DNA from: JBGAHD01 sp044226395 | Lineage (GTDB): Bacteria > Pseudomonadota > Gammaproteobacteria > Xanthomonadales > Ahniellaceae | Length of the DNA stretch: 64,000 nt | NCBI GenBank assembly: GCA_044226395.1 | Contig: JBGAHD010000005.1 | Location: 529,357-593,356, forward strand | Direction: 5' to 3' | In this document: one piece after another, positions 18,727 through 27,943 of the stretch | Layout: the number at the start of each line of letters is the position of its first letter | Numbering within the stretch: position 1 is the first letter of the stretch | The notes under the pieces: model-generated | The model's input: the letters and a program-made list of their open reading frames with translations, nothing else | Database searches by the model: none | Told to the model about the DNA's origin: nothing | Translations under genes and position numbers: made by a program

Positions 18727-20637
18727 TCAATCCTCGGCGAGCACGACAATCTGATCGTTCGGACCAAACGTAATCTTGTCCGACTTCTTGGGATTGACCT
18801 TGACACCGTAGCCGCGCTCGCGGTCGTTGGCATGCGCCATCAAGCGATAGCCGATCGCGGTCTCGCCACGACGCGCGGCGGATTCCATCACCGTATAGAA
18901 ATTCACCGCCACGCCGGGCGCGATGTAGTCGGCCATCGGGCGAATGTAGATCTCCGAGCCTTCCGAACTGAACAGCACGCGGAAGACTTGATCGAGATGC
19001 TTGTTCTCCGACAACTGCGAGATCATCAAGCTCACCAGCTTGTCGCTGACGATGAAGTCGTCGGCCTTGGCGACCTGCGCAAGGGCGCGATTGCGCAGGT
19101 CCATCATCTCGCTGACGATCGACAGATCCACGCCCGCGGCATCGGCGATATTGCGAAGATGCAGCAAGCAGATCAGGGTCTGCGCGTCGGCTTCCTGAAT
19201 CGGCAGATCGTTGTAGGACAGCAGGATGATGTGCTGGAAACTCGGCGCGTCGAGCGCGGACAGCGTGGCCGAACTGGTCAGATCGCCATTGGCGAAGCGC
19301 ACGCGTTGACGCTTGAGGCGCTTGGACAGATTCAACAGCGCTTCGCGCGCGCCCTCGCGCTTGCACAGCACCACGACCTCAGAACCAGCCGCGACGTAGT
19401 TGTCGAGCTCGGTGATGATGGCCACGGCCTTTTCGTTCCAGCCCATGATCAAGGTGCGCTCGGGCTGCGCCTCGGCCTTCTCGCGATTGACTATGGCGCG
19501 CGTATCGGGCGTGGGCGGCGGGTCCTTGGCGGGCACGACGGTGTCGTCGTCCTCGCTGACCGCGATAATGCGATCGCCTTCCTCGATCAGGGTCGACATC
19601 GGTGGGTTGATCAGCACTTCGCCGTTGGCGCGCATGAAGCCCATCACCGCGGACTCGTCATAGGCGCGGATGGCATCGCCATAGGCCTTGCCGACGAGGG
19701 ACTTCTCTTCGCTGAAATAGATCTCGGCGCCATCAAAATCCAGCAATTCCGTGTACACCACGCTAAGACCCGATTGCCGACACGTCTGTGCGGTGACGCG
19801 CGCGATCAGATCTTCGCCTTGGATGAAGATCGCTTCCTGGCCACCGACCAGGGCCGCGGCCTCGAGATTCTTGGCGTCGCGAATCTCGGCGACGATGTGA
19901 TAGGGCTCTTGCTTGCGCTCGGGGTTGTTGGTCACCGCGAGCACGGACTTAATCACGTAGATGTCGGGGTTGTCCGACTCCGGCGCCAGGATCACGATCG
20001 AACGCGCCGAATGCGGGTCGACCACGGCCAGATCGTCGAGGTCCAGCGGATCGCCGCGGCGACAGATCACGCGCGTGTTGGCGGTGCTGGAGAACTTGGC
20101 GCGAATCTCGTCTTCCATCTCGACCTTGTCGCGGTCGGCCAGGATGACGATGGCGGGGTTCTTTTGATTGCTGTTGGCGATGATCAACTCGCCGATGATT
20201 GAAAACACCTTGCTCGACCAGCCCAAGATCAAGGTGTGCTCGGACTCGATCACGCGCGAACGGCCCTTGCGCAGCTCCTCGAGCCGCGTCTCCAGGCCCG
20301 AGGTGATCGTACCGATCAGGATACTGACGATGAAGATGCCACCGATCGTCACCAGCAACATCAAGCCGCGCAACACCCAGCCCTGATCGCCCGCCAGCGT
20401 GCCCGGATCGAGCGCATGCATCAGGCTTTGCCACGCGCCCTCGATCGGCCCGATCGGATGCTCGGCATCGGCCGGATCGGCGCCCAGATGCAGCAGGGTC
20501 AAAACCACCGTCGCGGTCAGGACAATGGCCAGCGACGCCAGCGCCAACCAACCGATGATGGCGATGGCGCCCTTGGACAAGGTGTTTTCGAATCGATAGC
20601 GCAGGCGATCGCGCCAGGTCACGGCTTGGTGCGGCAT
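18727..20637 (-). CDS. CASTOR/POLLUX-like ion-channel protein with NAD-binding domains
   Basis: 636 aa. Two membrane helices (residues ~22-50 and ~88-112) flank a pore-like loop, and the tandem Rossmann-type modules follow. The first begins TLILGWSSKVFSIIGEL and the second TLIMGWNEKAVAIITEL, the pattern of Castor/Poll_mid (DUF1012) proteins. The plant relatives are nuclear-envelope cation channels; bacterial members are likely ligand-gated K+ or cation channels in the inner membrane. It ends at a C-terminal region (PNDQIVVLAED) like TrkA-C. It is a single gene. Confidence 0.88.
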   Translation of the reverse strand: MPHQAVTWRDRLRYRFENTLSKGAIAIIGWLALASLAIVLTATVVLTLLHLGADPADAEHPIGPIEGAWQSLMHALDPGTLAGDQGWVLRGLMLLVTIGGIFIVSILIGTITSGLETRLEELRKGRSRVIESEHTLILGWSSKVFSIIGELIIANSNQKNPAIVILADRDKVEMEDEIRAKFSSTANTRVICRRGDPLDLDDLAVVDPHSARSIVILAPESDNPDIYVIKSVLAVTNNPERKQEPYHIVAEIRDAKNLEAAALVGGQEAIFIQGEDLIARVTAQTCRQSGLSVVYTELLDFDGAEIYFSEEKSLVGKAYGDAIRAYDESAVMGFMRANGEVLINPPMSTLIEEGDRIIAVSEDDDTVVPAKDPPPTPDTRAIVNREKAEAQPERTLIMGWNEKAVAIITELDNYVAAGSEVVVLCKREGAREALLNLSKRLKRQRVRFANGDLTSSATLSALDAPSFQHIILLSYNDLPIQEADAQTLICLLHLRNIADAAGVDLSIVSEMMDLRNRALAQVAKADDFIVSDKLVSLMISQLSENKHLDQVFRVLFSSEGSEIYIRPMADYIAPGVAVNFYTVMESAARRGETAIGYRLMAHANDRERGYGVKVNPKKSDKITFGPNDQIVVLAED

Positions 20638-20740
20638 GTGGGTTCCCCGGAAGTATCGTGAACTTTACACGGTGGGGCGGGGGCATGGCACCGGGGGAGG
20701 CGCGGAAATCCGCGCGGCTCGGGGGACGTCGCCGCCGTGA

Positions 20741-20762
20741 CCGGACGCGCGGTCGCGTCCGG
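20741..20762 (-). terminator. Hairpin downstream of lipoprotein paralog A1
   Basis: The arms ccggacgcg and cgcgtccgg surround a cggt loop, 24 bp beyond the A1 stop codon. There is no strong T-run on the minus strand, so terminator strength is uncertain. Confidence 0.5.
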
Positions 20763-20785
20763 CCAGGGCGAATTGGGGGATCAAG

Positions 20786-21955
20786 TCATTCCGAGCAGTT
20801 GCAGGGGGTTCTGGCTTCGACCGTATCAGCCGATTCCCGTGACGATCGGGGGGTTGGCTTGGCGTCGGCGGTCTGGGACTCGCCGGACACTTGCCAGCTG
20901 ATGTTGGCATCGCCGTTGGTCGAACCCTTGACGATGATTAGTCCATTGTCATCGGTGACGAAGATGTTCTTGGTGGAACTGCGAGTTTCATAGCCATCGC
21001 CGGTGCCGCAGTGATAGCCATGCTTGGGCGCTGGGGAGAGATAACCCAGGTAACGGTCCACGGAGTTGCATCGCGGATGCTCGTGCTTGTCACCGGCGCT
21101 GAAGATCACCGTCTGCGCTTTGTTGGCGGCGACCCAGGTCGTGGAATTGCTGCCCGCGGTATCGGCGCCATGATGCGCGCCGGTAATCACATCGGTATCC
21201 GACAAGGTGACCGGGCTCGTCGTGCCAATCGCGTCCTCGGTCGCGCCTGTCATGTCGCCGGTGAACACCATCTGGAACTTGTCGTAGACCGAGGCCACGA
21301 CCATGCTGTAGGCATTCGCGGAAGCACCACCGTTGACGCCGAGAATGTAGCCACCGACATCGACCTTGACCCCGCCGTTGCCGTCGGACACCCAACAGCT
21401 CAAGCCCGCTTCAGGCGCCTGAGATTGATAGAAATTCGGCCAATAGCTAACCACGGCCGCGCCGTTCAATTCCTCGCTGTTAATCCAGTTCTTGACCGCT
21501 TGCACGTAAGACGAGCGCTGACCACCGAGGTAGATGCCTTGGACCTTTCGGTCCGGGAAAACGGTGGGCAGATAGTTGCCGTGATCGCTGTCGCTGTGGC
21601 TCAAGGCCACGTAGATCTCGGTGCTGGGCTTGATGAGGTTGTCGACATAGAGCTTGACCTTGTCCGCGGACCATCCCATTTCACCAACACCCGTGGAGCC
21701 ACAGTCAAAGATGATCATGCGATCCTGCGACGGGCATTGCAGCAACTGACAGTTGCCCGCGCCCACGGGCAAGGTGTGGACGATCACCTTGTCGGTGCCC
21801 GACTCCGGCATCGGCGAGACCGAGCCTGGCGACGGATATCCGACCAAGCTCGACGCTGGCGGAGCGGTGCGCGTGTCCTGATGCGCGCACGCGCTCAAAC
21901 CCAACAGCGCGATTAACCACAATTGTCGAAAACGCAACGAATGAACAATCGCCAT
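20786..21955 (-). CDS. Outer-membrane lipoprotein with ComEC-like MBL fold (paralog A1)
   Basis: 389 aa. GGAGGAG precedes the ATG. The lipobox LSAC (residues 20-23) with Ala at +2 predicts Lol sorting to the outer membrane. HTLPVGAGNCQLLQC and IIFDCGS correspond to the DVGQGD...LIDCG start of ComEC/Rec2-type metallo-beta-lactamase domains. Metal-ligand motifs follow: SHSDSDH (119-125, HxDxDH form), TGDMT (232-236) and AHHG (260-263). A conserved C-terminal VTDDNGLIIV block ends the fold. Several Cys could form disulfides. ComEC-type domains hydrolyse phosphodiester bonds; the substrate here is unknown. It is the last of six paralogs and has its own sigma-54-like promoter. Confidence 0.85.
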   Translation of the reverse strand: MAIVHSLRFRQLWLIALLGLSACAHQDTRTAPPASSLVGYPSPGSVSPMPESGTDKVIVHTLPVGAGNCQLLQCPSQDRMIIFDCGSTGVGEMGWSADKVKLYVDNLIKPSTEIYVALSHSDSDHGNYLPTVFPDRKVQGIYLGGQRSSYVQAVKNWINSEELNGAAVVSYWPNFYQSQAPEAGLSCWVSDGNGGVKVDVGGYILGVNGGASANAYSMVVASVYDKFQMVFTGDMTGATEDAIGTTSPVTLSDTDVITGAHHGADTAGSNSTTWVAANKAQTVIFSAGDKHEHPRCNSVDRYLGYLSPAPKHGYHCGTGDGYETRSSTKNIFVTDDNGLIIVKGSTNGDANISWQVSGESQTADAKPTPRSSRESADTVEARTPCNCSE

Positions 21956-22002
21956 GGCGGCTCCTCCGATCGACGCGGGGTTCGCGTCGCGGGGCGCGCG
22001 TT

Positions 22003-22018
22003 TGCACGCGGCGTGCCA
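22003..22018 (-). promoter_or_regulatory. Sigma-54-like promoter of paralog A1
   Basis: Minus-strand TGGCAC-GCCGC-GTGC-A, matching the -24 GG / -12 GC spacing of sigma-54 promoters. Its 3' end lies 48 nt before the ATG. Confidence 0.75.
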
Positions 22019-22100
22019 CCGCGAGGTGACGCGCCGCGCACGGCTCGGCTGCGAACATCGCCCGTCGTGGCGGCACCGCCGCCGGTGACGCGGTCACGTC

Positions 22101-22110
22101 CGACATGTCG
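22101..22110. promoter_or_regulatory. Putative activator site upstream of A1
   Basis: Palindrome CGACATGTCG, 83 nt upstream of the -24 element, a usual distance for sigma-54 activators. The same sequence or a close variant recurs at 24858, 26345, 29324 and 31146. Confidence 0.6.
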
Positions 22111-22220
22111 CGATCGGGCACGTTGTCGCCAGCAAGGTGGGACGCCATATGTAGGCCGCCGCGATCAAAAGCCGGCTGCCGCGATGGCGAGCACCGGGAA
22201 CTTCAGTTCAGCGCGCTCGG

Positions 22221-23432
22221 CTACGGTCGATGATTCTTGGTGGCGTCGCCACGCCCTCGCCGGTCACCGGGATCCCATTCGTATTCGTAGCCGACGCCGT
22301 CCGTGAGAACCTTGATCAGGCCTTGGTTGTTGGTGACCAGGACCGGCTCCTCGGTCTTTCGCTTCGAGAAGACCTTGCCGACACCACACCAGTACTCATG
22401 TTCGTCCGAGGGATCATCAAGGAAGGGCAAATAACGATCGACCGCAACGCACTGCGGGTGACCATCTCGCGTTCCGGAGCTGAACATGACGAGTCCGGCC
22501 TCGTTCGCGTCGACCCACGAGTCGGAATTGCTCTTGAACGTATCTGATCCGTGATGGGCACCCGTGATCACATCGGTGTCGGCGAGATCAATCTGGAGAT
22601 TCGCGAGGATCACATCCTCGGTCTTTCCCGTCATGTCGCCGGTGAAGATGGTTTGAAATGCCCCATAGGTTTCCGAGACGACCATGCTCATGTCATTGGC
22701 CGTCGGGCCGACTACGTCACTTGCCTTCTTGCCTGCATTGACCGCGAGAATGTAGGCCGCCACGTCGATGTCCCAGCCACCATGTTTGTCTGGCCGCCAG
22801 CAGCTCAACTCATCATTGGGCGCCAGATCGGAATGTTCGGTCTCCCATGAAATGACGTTCGCGCCCCTAGTTTCGCGCGCATCAATCCACTTTCTCACAT
22901 CCGTGGGATAGTCAATGCGCTGCTGCGCCAGCACGATGTCGGCGATCTCCGTGCTCTTGAAGATCACCGGCAAGTAGTTGCTGTGGTCGGCATCCGCGTG
23001 GCTCACTGACACGACAATTTCCGTGAACGGGTCAATCAGATCCTCTACATACTGCTTGACCGCATCTTCGTCCCAGCCGAGGTTCCCCACGCCGCGACTT
23101 CCGCAATCGAACACAATCAACTTGTTTTGCGCGGGACACTGCAATAGCTGGCAATTCCCGGCGCCCACGGGCAAGGTATGAATGGTCATGATGCGACCTA
23201 GCACCATCTCGCCGTTGGAGAACGCCTCGCGAGGTCGTCGAGACGAAAGCCGCATTCCACCTGCCGCATTGAAACTTTCAGGGGAGCGAGATTCGCCACT
23301 GGTCGCAGTCGGCACGCTGGTCGTCGTTGGTCGCGAGACGGTCTTCCCTCCACCGCCGTGAGAAGCGCAGCCCACCAGTGTCAAGATCAGGGTCAGGCAG
23401 GCCGAACCAATCCAATTGGCCTTCGTTAGCAT
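22221..23432 (-). CDS. Outer-membrane lipoprotein with ComEC-like MBL fold (paralog B1)
   Basis: 403 aa from the ATG at 23432, preceded by GGGGA; the longer frame upstream would run through the promoter. Lipobox LVGC with Ala at +2. The MBL motifs are HTLPVGAGNCQLLQC, IVFDCGSRG, SHADADH, TGDMTGKTED and GAHHGSDT, with the C-terminal VTNNQGLIKV. It belongs to subtype B, defined by a longer Ser/Thr/Arg-rich spacer after the lipid anchor. Its base composition looks less GC-rich than that of most neighbours. It is exported and presumably a metal-dependent hydrolase; the substrate is unknown. Confidence 0.84.
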   Translation of the reverse strand: MLTKANWIGSACLTLILTLVGCASHGGGGKTVSRPTTTSVPTATSGESRSPESFNAAGGMRLSSRRPREAFSNGEMVLGRIMTIHTLPVGAGNCQLLQCPAQNKLIVFDCGSRGVGNLGWDEDAVKQYVEDLIDPFTEIVVSVSHADADHSNYLPVIFKSTEIADIVLAQQRIDYPTDVRKWIDARETRGANVISWETEHSDLAPNDELSCWRPDKHGGWDIDVAAYILAVNAGKKASDVVGPTANDMSMVVSETYGAFQTIFTGDMTGKTEDVILANLQIDLADTDVITGAHHGSDTFKSNSDSWVDANEAGLVMFSSGTRDGHPQCVAVDRYLPFLDDPSDEHEYWCGVGKVFSKRKTEEPVLVTNNQGLIKVLTDGVGYEYEWDPGDRRGRGDATKNHRP

Positions 23433-23480
23433 GTGATTTCCCCGCATCGACTCGGGATGAGTCGGTCGCGGGGCGGCGTT

Positions 23481-23496
23481 AGCATGCGATGTGCCA
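23481..23496 (-). promoter_or_regulatory. Sigma-54-like promoter of paralog B1
   Basis: Minus-strand TGGCAC-ATCGC-ATGC-T, 49 nt before the ATG. No clear CGACRTGTCG site is visible upstream, where the A2 gene ends. Confidence 0.7.
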
Positions 23497-23533
23497 AGTC
23501 GATTGAGGCCAGCGAGCGCGACAGCGAGCGCCG

Positions 23534-24670
23534 CTAAGGAGGGCAGTCGCCGCGGGCCTTGGTGCATTCGCGAGGCACGGACTCCAGGAAGGAATCGCCG
23601 TGCATCGAGGGATCGAAATGCGCGTATGCCAGCGCGTCTTGCCCAAACAGGATGTCCGAATTGCCGGGCGTATAGCCTTTGACAATGATCAGACCGTTGG
23701 ACCCGGTGGTGTAGGTCGCCCTTTGCGTGGTTCGCGTCTCTCGCCCACCGCCTGCGTTCCCGCAGGAGAAGCTGTGCTCTTTCTCACCCTCGCTCGTATC
23801 GTCGATATATCGGTCGACTGCTTGGCAACGCGGGTGATTGAACTTGGTGCCGGCACTGAAGACGGCGATCTGCGGTCGGGTCGTCATGGCCCACGAACTG
23901 CTGTTGCTGCCATCGGTGGTGGCGCCATGGTGCGCTGCCGTCAGCAACCGGGTATTGGCCAGATGGACTGGTGGGCTGTCCTCGACGACTTCTTCCGTTT
24001 CGCCGGTCATGTCGCCGGTGAACAAGGCGAGAAAGTCCCCATACTCGCTCGCCACGACCATGCTGTTGCTGTTCTCGCCCAGGCCCGCGTTGACCGCGAG
24101 AATGTAGCCACGCGCTTCGAGGCTGACGCCGCCGCCAGGATCGTTGCCCCAGCAACTGAGGTCGGACTCGGGCATGGCCGTCGATGTGTACTGATGTGGC
24201 CACCAGTTCTGCACGAAGGCGCCATGCGTGGATTGCGTCTTGATCCAGGAGCGCACGGATGCCGGGTATGACGCCGGATCACCGCCTTGCAGTATCCATT
24301 GAACCGTCCGGTGAGCAAACACCGTCGGCAGGTAATCGCTGTGATCGTCGTTGCCATGACTCAGGCTGACGACGACATTCGTGTCTGCGTCAATCAATCT
24401 GTCGATATAGGCCTTGACGACGGACTTGTCCCAACCGCCCAACCCCTTTCCTCCGGATCCGCAGTCAAAAACGATCAGTCGATTCTGCGTGGGACATTGC
24501 AGCAACTGGCAGTTTCCGGCGCCGACGGGAAGCGTATGGATGATGACGGGAATCGTCTCGTCCTGCGGTCCAGGCGCCACTCGACGCGCATCCTGGTGCG
24601 CGCAAGCCGCCAATCCCAGCAAAACGACAATCCACGCCTTTCGAAATCTCGACAACCCTGGCACTGACAT
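23534..24670 (-). CDS. Outer-membrane lipoprotein with ComEC-like MBL fold (paralog A2)
   Basis: 378 aa from the ATG at 24670, preceded by GGAG. Lipobox LAAC with Ala at +2, then HQD as in A1 and A3. The fold motifs are HTLPVGAGNCQLLQC, IVFDCGSGG, TGDMTGETEE and AAHHGATT. The metal motif reads SHGNDDH, so the first Asp of HxDxDH is Asn. This may alter metal affinity or reflect loss of activity. The C-terminal tail after SNGLIIV is longer and Cys-containing (VPRECTKARGDCPP). Confidence 0.84.
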   Translation of the reverse strand: MSVPGLSRFRKAWIVVLLGLAACAHQDARRVAPGPQDETIPVIIHTLPVGAGNCQLLQCPTQNRLIVFDCGSGGKGLGGWDKSVVKAYIDRLIDADTNVVVSLSHGNDDHSDYLPTVFAHRTVQWILQGGDPASYPASVRSWIKTQSTHGAFVQNWWPHQYTSTAMPESDLSCWGNDPGGGVSLEARGYILAVNAGLGENSNSMVVASEYGDFLALFTGDMTGETEEVVEDSPPVHLANTRLLTAAHHGATTDGSNSSSWAMTTRPQIAVFSAGTKFNHPRCQAVDRYIDDTSEGEKEHSFSCGNAGGGRETRTTQRATYTTGSNGLIIVKGYTPGNSDILFGQDALAYAHFDPSMHGDSFLESVPRECTKARGDCPP

Positions 24671-24718
24671 GGCATGCACTCCGATCGACGCGCGCGATGG
24701 CGTCGCGGGGGCCGTGTT

Positions 24719-24734
24719 TGCAGGCGCCATGCCA
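24719..24734 (-). promoter_or_regulatory. Sigma-54-like promoter of paralog A2
   Basis: Minus-strand TGGCAT-GGCGC-CTGC-A, 49 nt before the ATG; it differs from the others by T at the sixth position. Confidence 0.68.
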
Positions 24735-24857
24735 AGAGCGCCATCGGCTACTCGATCGACTCACGCGTCGCGACGGATCGACGCGCGCTTCCTTCGTGCA
24801 CCGAGTTGGCGTTGGCAAGGACGCGACTTCTCCGAACCGCGCCATCGCGCGTGTCGC

Positions 24858-24867
24858 CGACATGTCG
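24858..24867. promoter_or_regulatory. Putative activator site upstream of A2
   Basis: Exact CGACATGTCG, 124 nt upstream of the -24 element. The rest of the 398-bp gap 24671-25068 holds the A2 promoter and the A3 hairpin; nothing else is recognised. Confidence 0.58.
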
Positions 24868-25033
24868 GTCATGCCGCGTTTGAGCAAGGCGTCTGTCGCG
24901 CTCGCACGATGTGGCGCGTGTCAGGCGCTGAACGTTGAAAGAGGCTCGCGGGATGGCTCGCGCGAAAGCACCAACCGAGTGGCGCCTCGTGTCGCCACCT
25001 CGCTCTGGTCGCGAATCGGGCGATCAATAAAGC

Positions 25034-25059
25034 GACGGACGCGCCGGGGCGCGTCCGTC
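25034..25059 (-). terminator. Terminator of paralog A3
   Basis: Perfect 12-bp stem (gacggacgcgcc with ggcgcgtccgtc). On the minus strand it is followed by gctttatt, a weak T-run, 9 nt past the A3 stop. Confidence 0.7.
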
Positions 25060-25068
25060 CATGGTTCA

Positions 25069-26199
25069 TCAGTTCTCGGCGTCGACGGGTTTGCCACGAC
25101 TCAGCACGGTGTCGGGCACGACCGGCCCACCGGCGGCGCGGGGCTGCTTGATCGCCGTTGACCGCGCGCTGTCGGAATCCTGCCATTCGATCGTGGCATT
25201 GCCATCGTTCAGGGCTTCGACGGTGATCAGGCCATTGTCGTCGGTGACGAAGACGTTTCGCGTTGTCGTGCGCTCTTCGTAGCCGTCGCTTTCACCGCAG
25301 TGATAGCGATGCGACGTGTCCGCATGCAGATAGCCCAAATAGCGATCCACGGACGCGCACCGCGGATGTTTGTGCTTGTCGCCCGCGCTGAAGATCACGG
25401 TGCGCGGGCTATTGGCTGTCGCCCAGGATTGGGAATTGCTGCCAGCCGTGTCCGCGCCATGATGCGCGCCGGTGATCACGTTGGTGTTTGACAGATCATA
25501 CGGTCCACCGGTGCCGATCGCGGCTTCGGTTTCACCCGTCATGTCACCCGTGAACAACATTTGGAAGTCACCGTAGACCGATCCCACGACCATGCTGTAG
25601 GCATTGGGGGAGCTTCCGGCGTTGACGCCCAGAATGTAGCCGGCGACATCGACTTTGAAACCATTCTTTCCGTCCGGCACCCAACAGCTCAATGCGTCCT
25701 CGGGCGCGTCGGACTGATAGAACTTTGGCCAGGAGCTGACCACCGTGGTTCCCTCCATCTTCTTGTCCGCGATCCAGTTCTTGACGGCAGTGACGTAAGC
25801 CGTTGGATTGCCACCGAGATAGATGCTGCCGATCGGCCGGTCAGGAAACACGGTGGGCAGGTAGTTGCCGTGATCGCTGTCGCTGTGGCTGAGCGCCACG
25901 TTGACCTCGGTCTTCGGTCCGAGCAATTTGTCGACGAAGACTTTCACGGCCTCGGCGGACCAGCCCTTGTCGCCCACGCCAGTCGAACCGCAATCGAAGA
26001 CGATGACGCGATCCTGCGAAGGACACTGCAGCAGCTGACAATTGCCCGCGCCCACGGGCAAGGTGTAAACCATGAGCTTGTCGTTGCCCTGCTCGGGCGC
26101 CGGCGCGACCTGTCGCGTGTCCTGATGCGCGCAAGCGCCCAAACCGAGCAGCGCGATAAACCACGAATGACGAAATGAGAATGCTGGGAAATGTGACAT
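25069..26199 (-). CDS. Outer-membrane lipoprotein with ComEC-like MBL fold (paralog A3)
   Basis: 376 aa from the ATG at 26199, preceded by GAGGAG. Lipobox LGAC with Ala at +2, then HQD. It is very similar to A1 throughout: YTLPVGAGNCQLLQC, IVFDCGSTGVG, SHSDSDHGNYLPTVFPDRP, TGDMTGETE, GAHHGADTAGSNS and VTDDNGLITV. The conservation is highest in the catalytic core and C-terminal block; the tail (DTVLSRGKPVDAEN) is unrelated. This suggests a recent A1/A3 duplication. Confidence 0.85.
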   Translation of the reverse strand: MSHFPAFSFRHSWFIALLGLGACAHQDTRQVAPAPEQGNDKLMVYTLPVGAGNCQLLQCPSQDRVIVFDCGSTGVGDKGWSAEAVKVFVDKLLGPKTEVNVALSHSDSDHGNYLPTVFPDRPIGSIYLGGNPTAYVTAVKNWIADKKMEGTTVVSSWPKFYQSDAPEDALSCWVPDGKNGFKVDVAGYILGVNAGSSPNAYSMVVGSVYGDFQMLFTGDMTGETEAAIGTGGPYDLSNTNVITGAHHGADTAGSNSQSWATANSPRTVIFSAGDKHKHPRCASVDRYLGYLHADTSHRYHCGESDGYEERTTTRNVFVTDDNGLITVEALNDGNATIEWQDSDSARSTAIKQPRAAGGPVVPDTVLSRGKPVDAEN

Positions 26200-26246
26200 G
26201 GCGGCTCCTCGTTTCGACGCTGAGATCGCGTCGCGGGGCGCGCATC

Positions 26247-26262
26247 TGCACATGCCGTGCCA
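26247..26262 (-). promoter_or_regulatory. Sigma-54-like promoter of paralog A3
   Basis: Minus-strand TGGCAC-GGCAT-GTGC-A, 48 nt before the ATG. Confidence 0.75.
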
Positions 26263-26344
26263 CCGCGAGGTCTCGGCGCGCCTTCGGCGAATGAACGAAG
26301 GTGATCATGAAGCTCGCCGATTCCGACGTCGGCGTGGACAAGCC

Positions 26345-26354
26345 GGACATGTCG
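26345..26354. promoter_or_regulatory. Putative activator site upstream of A3
   Basis: GGACATGTCG, one mismatch to CGACATGTCG, 83 nt upstream of the -24 element, exactly the spacing seen at A1. Confidence 0.55.
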
Positions 26355-26462
26355 CTTGCGACGCGGGCGGCGATCGCGCGCGGCGGGTCTAGCGACTGCC
26401 GAAGTGACGCCGCGAGCCCTGACGCGCACGCTCAGGACCCGGGCGTCGAACTCCATCAAGGG

Positions 26463-27665
26463 CTAGTTCGCTGGCGCCACCGGCGCGCGAGGCTTGGGCT
26501 CGTCATCGTCGGCGTCACCGACGTTGGGCGTGGCGTCGGGGTTCCACCGGTACTCGAAGATCTGACCATTGGTGTCGACGTTGATCAGGCCCTGGGTGTC
26601 GGTGACCAAGACCGCGTCGTTGGTGACGCGATTGACGTAGAAGCCGTTCTGACCGCATTCGTAGTCGTGCTGATCCGCGTTGGTCAGCACGTAGGGGCGA
26701 TACACGTCGACCGAGACGCAGCGCGGGTGCTCGTTCAAGGTGCCGGAACTGAAGATCACCAGCTCGGCGCGATTGGCATTGGCCCAGGCGTGCGAGTTGC
26801 TGCCGTCGGTATCGGCGCCATGATGCGCGCCGGTGATCACATCGGTGTCGGCGAGGTTGATGCGCGGATTGGCCGCGATCAGTTGCTGTGTCGCGCCGGT
26901 CATGTCGCCGGTGAAGATGGTCTGGAACGTGTCATAGGTCTCCGACACGACCATGCTGGCGTCATTGGGCGTGTTGCCGGCGTTGACGGCAAGAATGTAG
27001 GCGGGCACATCGATGTCCCACCCACCATGGCGGTCTTCGGCCCAGCAACTGAGGTCATCGTTCGGGCGGGCATCGACGTGAGGACCTTGCCACCAGATCA
27101 AACGCGCACCGTCGTTGCGCTGCTGGTTCATCCACTGCTGCACGCGCACCGGATAGTCGTTCGGCGTTTGTCCGACCAGGATGGCGCTCACCTGGGTGTC
27201 GGCGAACATTGTGGGCAAGTACGAGCTGTGATCGCGATCGGCATGGCTGATCGACACCACGACTTCGGTATCGATGTCGATCAGGTTATCGACGTACTCC
27301 GTCACTTCCTCGCGCGACCAGCCCAACGAGCCGCGCCCGCGACTACCGCAATCGAACACCACGAGCTTGTTCTGCGCGGGGCATTCCAGGAGCTGGCAGT
27401 TGCCGGCGCCCACGGGAATCGTGTGGATCTTCATGACGTCGCCGACGATCATCTCGCCGTGTCGATGGACGAGTCGTGGCGAGCGCTTGCGCGTCGCGCC
27501 TGTCCTCGAGGCCGTGTCGGCGCTGGCGTCGGCGGCGGCCTCGGAGACTGCCGGCGATGTCACGGAAGCCGCCGCGTCGGGTTTGGTGATTCGCTGGGAA
27601 CAGGCGCCGAGCGCGAGAACGACGAACGACGCCGCGATACCGCGTGTGCTGAGACTTGCGTGCAT
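26463..27665 (-). CDS. Outer-membrane lipoprotein with ComEC-like MBL fold (paralog B2)
   Basis: 400 aa; a GGGGG stretch precedes the ATG. Lipobox LGAC with Ser at +2, followed by a ~45-residue Ala/Thr/Arg linker. The MBL motifs are HTIPVGAGNCQLLEC, VVFDCGSRGRG, SHADRDHSSYLP, TGDMTGATQQ and GAHHGADTDGSNS, with the C-terminal VTDTQGLINV. It is subtype B, closest to B3. Predicted outer-membrane anchored, facing the periplasm or surface. No signal links it to a particular substrate. Confidence 0.85.
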   Translation of the reverse strand: MHASLSTRGIAASFVVLALGACSQRITKPDAAASVTSPAVSEAAADASADTASRTGATRKRSPRLVHRHGEMIVGDVMKIHTIPVGAGNCQLLECPAQNKLVVFDCGSRGRGSLGWSREEVTEYVDNLIDIDTEVVVSISHADRDHSSYLPTMFADTQVSAILVGQTPNDYPVRVQQWMNQQRNDGARLIWWQGPHVDARPNDDLSCWAEDRHGGWDIDVPAYILAVNAGNTPNDASMVVSETYDTFQTIFTGDMTGATQQLIAANPRINLADTDVITGAHHGADTDGSNSHAWANANRAELVIFSSGTLNEHPRCVSVDVYRPYVLTNADQHDYECGQNGFYVNRVTNDAVLVTDTQGLINVDTNGQIFEYRWNPDATPNVGDADDDEPKPRAPVAPAN

Positions 27666-27715
27666 GTGATTTACCCCCGCATCGACTCGGGATGAGTCGG
27701 TCGCGGGGCGGCGTT

Positions 27716-27731
27716 AGCACGCGATGTGCCA
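27716..27731 (-). promoter_or_regulatory. Sigma-54-like promoter of paralog B2
   Basis: Minus-strand TGGCAC-ATCGC-GTGC-T, 50 nt before the ATG. The leader between it and the gene is nearly identical to that of B1. Confidence 0.74.
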
Positions 27732-27943
27732 ATGCCTTTTGCGTGCTCGCGCGTGGCCTGCTTGCGCGTCGAGCGACGTCAAGCTCGTCGACGTGGCGTT
27801 CGCGCGTATTCGGGAGGAAAGCCCAGCGCGATGAAGCGCCAGCGCGTGTTGTCGGTGGTTCGCGCGACACGATTCGCGTCGTCTTCGCGAGCCGCGAGCG
27901 CGATCGGCTTCAGGCGCCGTGCTCGCGCAAGGTGATCGAGCGA

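Noticed and set aside
18600..18833. N-terminal extension of the 2OG dioxygenase gene
   Set aside because: 78 Arg-rich codons without family resemblance; the ATG at 18599 opens the normal protein.
26380..26462. Candidate terminator after paralog B2 (cctga...tcagg)
   Set aside because: Only a 5-bp stem with a 9-nt loop and no T-run.
26301..27695. Plus-strand ORF (464 codons) over paralog B2; similar ones over A1, B3 and others
   Set aside because: Low-complexity V/G/D-rich antisense frames; the minus-strand lipoprotein frames have signals, motifs and promoters.
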